This document shows, in pieces, positions 33,001 through 42,000 of a stretch of DNA of 64,000 bases. The notes under the pieces are model-generated. The model was not told the origin of the DNA. It searched no databases and saw nothing but the letters and a program-made list of their open reading frames with translations. The position numbers and the translations under genes are program-made. Origin of the DNA: Paludibacteraceae bacterium (GTDB taxonomy: Bacteria > Bacteroidota > Bacteroidia > Bacteroidales > Paludibacteraceae); NCBI GenBank assembly GCA_017443145.1, contig JAFSPA010000007.1:104407-168406 (forward strand), read 5' to 3'. Every line of letters starts with the position of its first letter. Position 1 is the first letter of the stretch.

Positions 33001-34469
33001 TGGCATCACTATCCCTCACACAACAGCAGCGTCTACAGGCTAAACTGTCGCCTACGCAGATTCAGGTAATCAAGTTACTTGAACTGCCGTCGTGTGAGTT
33101 GCAACAACGTATCAACGAGGAACTGCAGGAGAATCCTGCGCTGGAAGAAGGTCGCGATCCGGAAGAGGTACAGGCAGAGAAGATTGAGGAGGAAGACTTC
33201 TACGAAGAGGATGACTACACCAACCCTCTCCAGAATGACGAGTTCAACTACGACGACTATGTCAACGATGACGAGACGCCGGATTACGCTGGCCGTCAAC
33301 GCTATGACTCCTCCGACCAGCCTAACGACGAGACGCTGTATCAAGGCAGCGCTTCGTTTGTGGAATACCTCAAGCAACAAGTCTATCTGACCAAGATGAC
33401 CAAGCCGCAGCGGCATATAGCCAAGTGGGTCTTAGGTAACATCGACGAGGATGGCTTCCTGCGCCGTACGGCTGAGCAGTTAGTGGATGACTTGGCGTTC
33501 CAGGAAGGCTTAGTCGTCTCGGACGAAGAGATGGCTGATATAGTGGGTCAAATCAAGGATTTCGACCCGCCCGGAGTAGCATCCGCCACACTGCAAGAGT
33601 GCTTACTCAAACAACTCAGTGTCAAGCCGCAGACTCCGTCAGTCGTGCTCGCACAACAACTGTTGGCGGATTACTTTGACGACTTCTCGCAGCACCGTTT
33701 TGACCGTATATCTGCCAAACTGAATATCGACGACGAAGCACTCAAACAGGCCATCGACGAGATAGTGCACCTCAATCAGAAACCTGCGAACACGTTCACA
33801 GGCAACGTCTATGAGGGACGCCAATCGACTATTATTCCGGACTTCTACGTTGAGAACCGCGACGGAGAGTTGATACTGTCGCTCAACACAGGCGATATTC
33901 CCGAGTTGCATATCAGTCACGATTACGAAGATATGCTCAAGACCTACTCCGACACCACCTCGAAGGACAAGAAGGATGCAGCGCGGTTCATTAAGAACAA
34001 GATAGATGCTGCCAACTGGTTTATTGAAGCTATCAAACAGCGCAACGAGACCTTGACACGCACGATGAGTGCTATCCTTCGCAAACAACGCGACTACTTC
34101 CTCGAAGGAGACGAGATGGCACTTAAGCCGATGATTCTGCAAGACATTGCCGACGTGACGGGTTACGACGTGTCCACTATCTCGCGCGTGTGCAACTCCA
34201 AGTACGTACAAACAGAGTTTGGGGTCTTCCCGCTCAAACATTTCTTCTCGGAGTCACTGACTAATGCCGAGGGCGAGGAAGTGTCCACCAAGGAGATTAA
34301 ACTGATCATGACAGAACTGGTAAGCAACGAAGATAAGAGTAATCCGCTAAACGACGATGCCTTGGTGCAAGCCCTTGCCGACAAAGGCTACTCGATTGCC
34401 CGACGGACAGTGGCTAAGTACAGGGAACAACTGGATATCCCTGTGGCCAGACTGCGCAAACAACTATAG
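33000..34469 (+). CDS. rpoN: RNA polymerase sigma-54 factor
   Basis: A 489-residue sigma-N. The Gln/Leu-rich activator-interacting region I is at residues 1-50 (QQQRLQAKLSPTQIQVIKLLE, QENPALEE), followed by an acidic region II (about 50-110). The core-binding domain has FVEYLKQQVYLTKMT and IDEDGFL. The HTH is in LQDIADVTGYDVSTISRVCNSKYV. The RpoN box region is ARRTVAKYRE near 470. It works with AAA+ enhancer-binding proteins, none of which is in the window. Confidence 0.96.
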   Translation: MASLSLTQQQRLQAKLSPTQIQVIKLLELPSCELQQRINEELQENPALEEGRDPEEVQAEKIEEEDFYEEDDYTNPLQNDEFNYDDYVNDDETPDYAGRQRYDSSDQPNDETLYQGSASFVEYLKQQVYLTKMTKPQRHIAKWVLGNIDEDGFLRRTAEQLVDDLAFQEGLVVSDEEMADIVGQIKDFDPPGVASATLQECLLKQLSVKPQTPSVVLAQQLLADYFDDFSQHRFDRISAKLNIDDEALKQAIDEIVHLNQKPANTFTGNVYEGRQSTIIPDFYVENRDGELILSLNTGDIPELHISHDYEDMLKTYSDTTSKDKKDAARFIKNKIDAANWFIEAIKQRNETLTRTMSAILRKQRDYFLEGDEMALKPMILQDIADVTGYDVSTISRVCNSKYVQTEFGVFPLKHFFSESLTNAEGEEVSTKEIKLIMTELVSNEDKSNPLNDDALVQALADKGYSIARRTVAKYREQLDIPVARLRKQL

Positions 34470-35105
34470 ATGCATAAAGCGTTTCACATAGTATCTTTGA
34501 CGCTGAGCGGATTATTACACCCGCTCTTTATGCCTACGTACGGCATTGTACTGTTCTGTATGGCCTTTAGTCAACAGATACCGCTTCCTGCGGCTTATTG
34601 GCTCGTGTCATGTATCGGCACGTTCTTCATGACAGCCCTGATACCGTTGTCGCTGATGATTTTCCGTCGGCTACGGGGTGAAATAAGCGATATCAGCATA
34701 TCCAACGCCTCGGAGCGCACGCCGATATACGTGTACACAATCATCTGCTACGCCTTCTGGAGCTATTTCCTGTACAAGGTTATTCACGCACCATTTGTCA
34801 GCCTCATCGGTGTCGGTGCAACAATAGCTCTGGCAGTGGTGCTGTTCATCAACACCCGCTGGAAGATATCGGCGCACCTGACCGGACTCGGCGGACTATT
34901 AGGCGGCATATTGGCATATGTGTATAACTACACCTTGCCGCTGCCGATGGTGACCATAAGCATCATTTTGGGTATTGCTTTGGCTCTTATGTTCGCGCGC
35001 CTGTACCTGAACGCTCACACATCATTGCAGGTGGTGACAGGTTTCCTGCTTGGTATCATCATGACTTTTACGCCTACTTACTTAATCGCAACAATACATG
35101 TTTAA
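34470..35105 (+). CDS. PAP2-family membrane phosphatase
   Basis: A 211-residue protein with about six transmembrane helices. The phosphatase motifs are a divergent first part around RRLRGEISD, SAHLTGLGG (motif 2, usually SGHxxG) and ARLYLNAHTSLQVVTG (motif 3 Arg/His). The active site would face the periplasm. Substrates in the family are undecaprenyl pyrophosphate, phosphatidyl-glycerophosphate or lipid A phosphates. The weak first motif lowers confidence in activity. It begins directly after the rpoN stop and overlaps the DUF4105 gene by 8 bp. Confidence 0.8.
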   Translation: MHKAFHIVSLTLSGLLHPLFMPTYGIVLFCMAFSQQIPLPAAYWLVSCIGTFFMTALIPLSLMIFRRLRGEISDISISNASERTPIYVYTIICYAFWSYFLYKVIHAPFVSLIGVGATIALAVVLFINTRWKISAHLTGLGGLLGGILAYVYNYTLPLPMVTISIILGIALALMFARLYLNAHTSLQVVTGFLLGIIMTFTPTYLIATIHV

Positions 35106-36024
35106 ACTACTCGTTATATACATATCGCTACTCACCTGTACTCCCGGTCAAGAGCTCTACTCGCGTTACGGACACACCGCTATTCGGGTGCAGGACACCG
35201 AGAAACATTCGGATTTTGTGTTCAACTATGGCACTTTCACCTTCAACACGGACCATTTCTACTGGAAGTTCGTGAAAGGTGATACCTACTACCAGTTGGG
35301 CATCGACCCTACATCGTGGTTTATTGAGGAGAACACGCTCGAGAACCGCACCGTCTATGAGCAGCGACTGAATCTGACCGAAGAGCAGACACAGGCCATT
35401 GTCGAGGCGCTGTGGAAGAATTTCCGGCCGGAGAACAGGTCGTATCTGTATAACTTCGTTTTTGATAACTGCGCGACGCGACCGTATTATCTGCTCAAGA
35501 ACGTGTTAGGAGACTCTATCTGCTCTACCTATTCCGAATGGGAAGGTGTTACGTACCGCAACTATATCCAACACTATACCGGCAAGAACTCGTGGGAAGA
35601 TTTTGCCATCAATATGATTTTCGGTCCGCGAGCTGACCAGCCAATGACGAACGAAGACCGGCTCTTCCTGCCCGAGGCGCTGATGTTTTTCATGCAAGAT
35701 GCTACGCTTACCGACGGAACGCCGTTAATCAAAGAGAGTAATATCGAGCCCTTTGTGATAGCGCCCACACCGTGGTATAAAACTTGGTATGTAGGACTGG
35801 TGGCGTTTATCGTCTTCTTCCTCACCATCAGCCTTATCGACCTCAGACGCGATAAATGGTCGTGGTATGTGGATTTGCCCTTTGTCATCCTTTATGTGCT
35901 ATTATTTGCAATCGTTATATTTTTAACCTTCTTCTCCATTCACCCGCTGGTCGGATTTAACTGGAGATTGTTCTTATTCCCGTTGATTCATCTATGCTTA
36001 AGACTTATATACATAGTGCGCTAA
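35098..36024 (+). CDS. DUF4105 protein, probable lipoprotein N-acyltransferase (Lnb-like)
   Basis: A 308-residue protein with an N-terminal hydrophobic segment (about 1-14). A catalytic-like domain of about 200 residues has His in LYSRYGHTAIRV and Cys in FVFDNCATRPYYLL, a Cys/His pair like NlpC/LRAT acyltransferases. A membrane region of three to four helices covers 225-306. DUF4105 proteins of Bacteroides have been connected with N-acylation of lipoproteins (as I recall, Lnb). The assignment here is by family. It overlaps the next gene by 31 bp. Confidence 0.75.
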   Translation: MFKLLVIYISLLTCTPGQELYSRYGHTAIRVQDTEKHSDFVFNYGTFTFNTDHFYWKFVKGDTYYQLGIDPTSWFIEENTLENRTVYEQRLNLTEEQTQAIVEALWKNFRPENRSYLYNFVFDNCATRPYYLLKNVLGDSICSTYSEWEGVTYRNYIQHYTGKNSWEDFAINMIFGPRADQPMTNEDRLFLPEALMFFMQDATLTDGTPLIKESNIEPFVIAPTPWYKTWYVGLVAFIVFFLTISLIDLRRDKWSWYVDLPFVILYVLLFAIVIFLTFFSIHPLVGFNWRLFLFPLIHLCLRLIYIVR

Positions 36025-37463
36025 TCGCCATCTGCTTATTGGCTTCGTCCGTTCTGACAGCCGCACCGCGACTAACGGTGGTTATTGTGGTTGATGGTCT
36101 CAGACAAGATAACTTGGACCAACTGCGGCCGTATTGGCAACAGGGAGGTTTGAGGACGTTGAGTGAAGAGGCATACCAGACGACCTTCACTTTTCCGCAC
36201 CTCGTTTATGGCGGTAACGAGACCACAGCAACCATCATGACGGGCACGACACCTGCCCATCACGGTTACGCGATGGACAATTATTTCTCGCGCTCCGACC
36301 GACGTGTTCACGGTCTGCTGGTGGACGATAACCAGAAAGGTATCGGCACTACCACTGCCTACTCACCCGCAGCACTCCTTGCGCCGACCATAGGCGACAA
36401 CCTCCGGATGCGCGTAGGCGAGAAAGCCAAGATCTTCGCCATCGGTATCCACCCCGAAACGACTATCCTGATGGCAGGACATAGTGCGAACGCTTGTTGC
36501 TGGATCAATGCCGACAAACAGGCGTGGGCAAGCACCTCTTACTATCCGCTCGGATTACCTTCCGCCGCGGACGAGTTCAATGTGAACGGCCGCTTTGCCG
36601 AACTGGTTGAACGTGTGTGGACACCGCGGATGAACATCACCTCCTACACTACCCCTACGGCTGAGGAGATACGTAAACCCTTCTCCTACAAGAGTGCCGA
36701 TGTGCTCACTCAGTCACCCGTGGCGAACACCTTAGTGATGGAACTCGCGCTCGCTCTCCAGAAAGCGGAATCACTCGGTACGGACGCAACTCCGGACTTA
36801 CTCTTCCTCGAGTTTAACACCGTGACACCTAACGCACAAGCCGACCGTATCCAATCGGCCGAACAGGAAGATATACACCTCTGGCTCAACCAAGACTTGG
36901 GCTATCTGATGGACCAACTTATCAAACGTCTGGGCAAACAGAATGTGGAGTTCCTGCTGGTTGGACGTCCTGTGCTTGGTATCGGACAACAAACGATGCG
37001 ATTAGCCGGTCTGCCCGCTAAGGACTTCAACGTCGATCGCGCCGCAGCACTCACTTCCTCCTTCCTCATGGCACTCTACGGGCACGAGAGATGGGTCAAC
37101 GGCGGATACGGAAACAGCATCTATCTCAACCGCACCCTCATCGCGCAGAAGAAGAACTCCCTCGAGACTATGCAGCGCCAAGTGGCGAACTTCCTGCTGG
37201 ACTTCGAGGCCGTACAAGCCGCTTTCCCGCAACACGAGGCCATTATGTACCCGGACCTTGCTACGTCCCTCAATAAGAAGCAAACAGGCGACATCGTCTT
37301 CACCCTTTTACCCGGCTGGAGACTGTGCGAAAACGATAAGAACGTCATTGATAACGTGCTCGAAGCAGACCCCGCCTCACCTGTCATGTACTGGTCGGCT
37401 AACTTCCTGCAGTTCCCCGAAGGACCGTTATCCGCCACGCAAATAATTAACTTTGTACAATAA
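35994..37463 (+). CDS. Alkaline-phosphatase-fold protein with degenerate active site
   Basis: A 489-residue exported protein with signal peptide about 1-23 and the PafA/phosphodiesterase fold. TVVIVVDGLRQDNL keeps the first metal Asp. In the nucleophile region, NETTATIMTGTTPAHHG aligns with TGPGHASIYTGTxPxxHG, so the position usually holding Thr/Ser is Gly/Asn. The second metal site (normally DxxGH) reads FLEFNTVTPNAQA, and the TADHG motif reads LVGRPVLG. It is therefore probably a pseudoenzyme with a binding or chaperone role, perhaps tied to the Lnb-like neighbour it overlaps. Structure-level fold call is good; lack of activity is inferred. Confidence 0.8.
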   Translation: MLKTYIHSALIAICLLASSVLTAAPRLTVVIVVDGLRQDNLDQLRPYWQQGGLRTLSEEAYQTTFTFPHLVYGGNETTATIMTGTTPAHHGYAMDNYFSRSDRRVHGLLVDDNQKGIGTTTAYSPAALLAPTIGDNLRMRVGEKAKIFAIGIHPETTILMAGHSANACCWINADKQAWASTSYYPLGLPSAADEFNVNGRFAELVERVWTPRMNITSYTTPTAEEIRKPFSYKSADVLTQSPVANTLVMELALALQKAESLGTDATPDLLFLEFNTVTPNAQADRIQSAEQEDIHLWLNQDLGYLMDQLIKRLGKQNVEFLLVGRPVLGIGQQTMRLAGLPAKDFNVDRAAALTSSFLMALYGHERWVNGGYGNSIYLNRTLIAQKKNSLETMQRQVANFLLDFEAVQAAFPQHEAIMYPDLATSLNKKQTGDIVFTLLPGWRLCENDKNVIDNVLEADPASPVMYWSANFLQFPEGPLSATQIINFVQ

Positions 37464-37474
37464 AATTAAAGCAT

Positions 37475-37891
37475 ATGTTATTCTACGAAATTAAAGTTGT
37501 TTACCAACGCCAAACGGGTGAAGATAACCCCGCTAATGTCAAAGAGTCGTACCTCGTCGAGGGCCTTACTCCTGCCGATGTAGAGAAACGCCTCATCGAA
37601 CAAATCAAGCCTCTTATCATGGGTGATTTGGAAGTGCCTTCCTGCACCAAGAAACAGTATTTCGAGATTGTCACCTCGCCCGAAGCCGATAAGTGGTACA
37701 AAGGTCGCGTCGAGATGATTACCATCGAAGATGACGGCAAAGAGAAACGTCACACCGTATCTATCCTCGTGCAAGCCACTACCGCTGCGCACGCCATGAA
37801 GAATCTCACACAGGCTGTGAACAGTTACGACTGTGAGATTGTCTCCATCGCTCGCACACCCTATATGGAAGTTATTCGCGCCATCAACTAA
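37475..37891 (+). CDS. DUF4494 domain-containing protein
   Basis: A 138-residue Bacteroidetes-specific protein with the family start FYEIKVVYQRQTGEDNPANVK. An alternating alpha/beta pattern has two similar halves (VKESYLVEGLTPADVEKRLIE and KRHTVSILVQATTAAHAMKNL). No catalytic motif or membrane segment. It lies 11 bp after the phosphatase-like gene and 2 bp before the PLP-binding protein, so it is part of the same transcription unit. Function unknown. Confidence 0.82.
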   Translation: MLFYEIKVVYQRQTGEDNPANVKESYLVEGLTPADVEKRLIEQIKPLIMGDLEVPSCTKKQYFEIVTSPEADKWYKGRVEMITIEDDGKEKRHTVSILVQATTAAHAMKNLTQAVNSYDCEIVSIARTPYMEVIRAIN

Positions 37892-37893
37892 TC

Positions 37894-38529
37894 GTGTCAA
37901 CCATCGCCCAACATATTGCCGCTATTCGTGCCACACTCCCGCAAGGTGTGCAACTGATTTGTGTCAGTAAGTTCCACCCTGCCGAAGCTATCTTAGAGGC
38001 ATATAACGCCGGAGAAAGAGACTTCGGAGAGAGTCGCGTGCAAGAACTATGCGCCAAGCAACCACAGCTGCCGGCAGACATACGTTGGCATTTCATCGGG
38101 CACCTGCAGACCAACAAAGTGCGGCAGATACTGCCCTTCGTACACCTTATCCACTCTGTGGATAGTGTTCATCTGCTGGAAACGATTAATAACGAGGCGA
38201 CCAAGATCAATCGCGTCGTGAACGTCTTGCTCGAAGTGCATACAGCCAACGAGACGACCAAGTCCGGCTTCCTGCCGCAAGAACTGCAAGCGCTCGACTT
38301 GAACCAATACGACCACCTCAACATCTGCGGCCTGATGACGATGGCAACCAATACCGACGACGAAGACGAGATACACCGCTGCTTCCAACTGCTGAAAACG
38401 CTTGCAGACAGCGACCAACACTTTACAATTCGCTCGATGGGCATGTCGGATGACTACTTGCTTGCCATACAAGATGGCTCGAACATGATTCGCATCGGAA
38501 CGGATATTTTTGGCGCAAGACAATACTAA
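37894..38529 (+). CDS. YggS-family pyridoxal-phosphate-binding protein
   Basis: A 211-residue PLP homeostasis protein (PLPBP/YggS/ProY family), a TIM-barrel with no enzymatic activity known. The PLP lysine is in LICVSKFHPAEAI (about K26). Other signatures are GERDFGESRVQEL, WHFIGHLQTNKV, HSVDS, GLMTMAT, SMGMSDDY and IRIGTDIFG. The start codon is GTG at 37894, two bases after the DUF4494 stop. Confidence 0.92.
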   Translation: MSTIAQHIAAIRATLPQGVQLICVSKFHPAEAILEAYNAGERDFGESRVQELCAKQPQLPADIRWHFIGHLQTNKVRQILPFVHLIHSVDSVHLLETINNEATKINRVVNVLLEVHTANETTKSGFLPQELQALDLNQYDHLNICGLMTMATNTDDEDEIHRCFQLLKTLADSDQHFTIRSMGMSDDYLLAIQDGSNMIRIGTDIFGARQY

Positions 38530-38530
38530 T

Positions 38531-39088
38531 ATGAAAATACTGATTTGCGATAATATGGCCCTTTGCACGGACGCTGAAGTACAGCGCCTACTGCCGTTGG
38601 TATCGGCCCAGCGTCGCGAAACAGCCTTACGTTATAAGCACACCTTCGGTCAATGGACTACGTTACAATCGTGGCTGATGTTACGCGAACTCGGCTTACC
38701 CGATAAGCCCTGGTCCTACAACGAATACGGCAAACCCTTCCTGCCCGATGGTCCGTACTTCTCGCTGTCCCATTGCAAAACAGGTATCGCCGTCGCTATA
38801 GATACGCAACCCATAGGCATAGATATCGAATCCTACCGCGACGTCTCGCCCGAACTCATTGAGCATACAATGAACCAATCCGAGCAAGACCAAATCAACG
38901 CTTCCGACGATCCGATTCGGACCTTTACCGAACTCTGGACACGCAAAGAAGCCTATGTCAAATACCTCGGAACAGGTATCGCCGGCTTACCCGGTAATCC
39001 TAGACAATACCTAGACAATACCGCTGGGGCGAACATAGTCTCCAAGACCACCAAAAACTACGCTTATTCCATCTGCACAAAACAGTGA
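38531..39088 (+). CDS. 4'-phosphopantetheinyl transferase (Sfp type)
   Basis: A 185-residue protein from the ATG at 38531 (MKILICDNMALC), 1 bp after the YggS-like stop. It transfers phosphopantetheine from CoA to acyl- or peptidyl-carrier proteins. Signatures are RYKHTFGQW, FSLSHCKTGIAVAI, the Mg-binding PIGIDIES (Asp/Glu) and ELWTRKEAYVKYLGTGI. It is small compared with Sfp (about 225) and ends soon after the conserved core. The tamB GTG overlaps its stop. Confidence 0.88.
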   Translation: MKILICDNMALCTDAEVQRLLPLVSAQRRETALRYKHTFGQWTTLQSWLMLRELGLPDKPWSYNEYGKPFLPDGPYFSLSHCKTGIAVAIDTQPIGIDIESYRDVSPELIEHTMNQSEQDQINASDDPIRTFTELWTRKEAYVKYLGTGIAGLPGNPRQYLDNTAGANIVSKTTKNYAYSICTKQ

Positions 39089-42000
39089 AACGCATATACG
39101 TCATATTACTCACTTTGCTCGGTTGCATACTGGTAACGCTGGGCCTGTCCGTCCTTTTCCTCAAATCGGGACGCATCCAGACTGCGGCTGTTCGGCTTGC
39201 TACCGACGAACTGAGCCGCGGACTGAATACACAGGTCTCCATCGGATCTGTGCAGTATGACTTCCCGATGCGTATCACCCTCAAAGACATATACATCGAG
39301 GACCAGCAGCAAGATACACTCCTTTATATCAAGGATTTCTACACGCGCTTCTCGCCGTTAGCCCTGCGTAATCAACACTTGCGCTTCCCGGCTATCGAAC
39401 TCGATACCATTCGAGCCAACATCTATCAGCTGCCGTCAGGGGACTATAACTACCAGTTCCTCATCGATGCCTTTGCTTCGCAAGACACTACTACCAAGCC
39501 ATTCGATTTGCATGTCGAGTTGCGACATATCAAACTGGCCAATGCTCATCTCACTTTCGACACCATCGATGTGCAACTCCCTACCGCAAACCTCGCTTTG
39601 CATCATCTTTGCGCAGACTCTTTGGATGCCGAGATACATAATCTCACGTCCACAGTCAACATTACGTCGAACTCGAATCCGCCGCTGCAGGTGGACAATA
39701 TATCGGCGCATATCATCGCCACGCGCACCTCTATCTCGCTGCCAATTCTGCGACTCGAGATGCCACACTCCAAAGTCGACGCGTCCGGTGTGCACACCTC
39801 TTTCCCAACTGCCAAAGAGAGTGAGCAGTTTATCGCGTACCTCCACCATAATGCAGACTCTATCCTGGTGGCTATTGACGTCGAGCATGCACAAGTAGTG
39901 CTGCAAGACTTGGCGTACTTCGATCCCGAACTCGCTAAACTCGATGATGTGATTGCTTTCTCGGCACACCTCTCCGGCAGAGTGGATAGTCTGTCGGCAC
40001 AGGACCTCGAGCTCTTCTACAACGAGAAGCGCCTCTTCCTCGGTAACCTCACGGCTTCCGGCCTGCCGCAGTTAGACTCCATCTACGTCAATGCCAACTG
40101 CCAGGACTTATACATCTATCAGCCTGCTATCCAAGACTTCATCTCCGACCTGCGTCAGCGGCCGTATCACCTGCCTGCACCGCTTCTCCGTTTAGGCGAG
40201 ACGCATTACAAGGGCGAACTCAGCGGACAAGTGCGCAAGATGACTCTTCACGGCGCGTTCCGTACTGCTCTCGGCGTCATCACTACGGATGCCACCTATA
40301 CCGCCAACCAGGACTTTACGGCTTTGGATGTCAACGGACAAATAGGCGCCAAACATTTTCAACTCGGACGCTTACTCAATAATAGCGACTTGGGAACTGT
40401 ATCCGTCGCACTCAATACGGATTGGCACTTCGCCGAAGATCAAGCACCTTTCGGCAAGGCGAAAGTGGTCATCAATAAGCTATCCTACCGCAAATACACC
40501 TACTCGGATATACGCTTTAATGCCGAACTGAATGACCTGATAGCAAAGGCAACCGCTGCAATAACCGATCCAAACCTGCAACTCGTCGTCAATGCAAAGG
40601 CCGACCTGCGCGAGCAAGATAAGATTATCGATGCGGACATTCTCTTGCGCCGTTTCCGTCCGGATAACCTCAAGCTGATAGCGCGTTACCCGGAGTTTGA
40701 CTTATCGGGTACGGCTTCGCTGCATTACGCCGGACACGACATTGACCACGCCACTTACTCCGCGCTGCTCAACGGTATCGAACTGAGTATTGCCGGCGAT
40801 ACGGTGCGTATGGAGACCTTCGATCTCAAATCGCGCTGGGCGAATAACAACCAGACACTTCGTCTGCGGTCGGATTATATCAATGCCGACGCCGCAGGTG
40901 ACTTTGCTTACACCTCGCTCCATACGTCCGTCCTCAAACTTATCGCACAGCATATCCCGTCCGTCTTCTCAACGAAGTTCTACGATAAGCTGTTGGCTAC
41001 ACCGTCCGATAATGCCATCACCTTCAATGTGCGAGCACAGGATGTCGAGATGCTGCAGGCGATGTTAGAGTTGCCGTTTATGCTGACCGAAGACCCAGTG
41101 ATAGAAGGTATCATCGACGAACCAAATCGAATATGGAATATCGAAGCACGCGTGCCGGGCCTTTTGGCGGGTAGTGCCGAGATGAGTAATATCGCTCTTG
41201 CTTCGCGTAACAACAGCAAGCTGCTTAACCTCCTCTTCTCGATGGAGTTGGACAGCACACGTTTCGACATCAACGCCGATGCACAAGAGGATGCGTTGCA
41301 ACTCCACGCTTCTATGATGGCCTTTCCGCCGCATAAGAATAACGGCGTGGTGGATATCAACACCCGCTTCTCGCATTACGCGGGACTGCCGCTTATTGAC
41401 ACACATATACAGCCGTCCGTCATCCAGTTAGGCGACTCCATTTACCATATTGACGACTCACAACTTAGTTACTGCTTTGCTGACACCACACTTAATGTTC
41501 CGCACTTCCGTATCTACGGTTCCGACCAGAACATCTTGGCAGAAGGTGTGGCTTCACCACGCTTGGACGACTCGATTCATATCAATCTCAAGCACATCAA
41601 TCTCGGCGTGCTTATGCCATTCGTGCTGGTGGAGAAAGCCTTTACCGTTACGGGAGACCTGACCGGTTGGGCAAATATCTTCGGAGTATTCTCCACGCCG
41701 GTCTTCGAGGCTGAAGTACGGCTTGACTCGGCTATCATGTGTGGTGCACACGTTGGAGACGCTGTCGCACAAGTATCGCTTGACCGAGAAACCAAATCTA
41801 TCCTCATAGACGGAAACGTGGACAAAGGTGCCCACCGTGTAGCACACGTAGATGGTTTAGCCGAGCCTACCAAAGGACGCTTCCTTATCGATATCTTCCC
41901 TGACTCGATCAATATTGGTTTCATCAACCACTGGACTCAGGGCTTCCTGGACAATATCGGAGGTACGGCTTCCGGCCGCGTCACGGTCTCGGGCGAAGGC

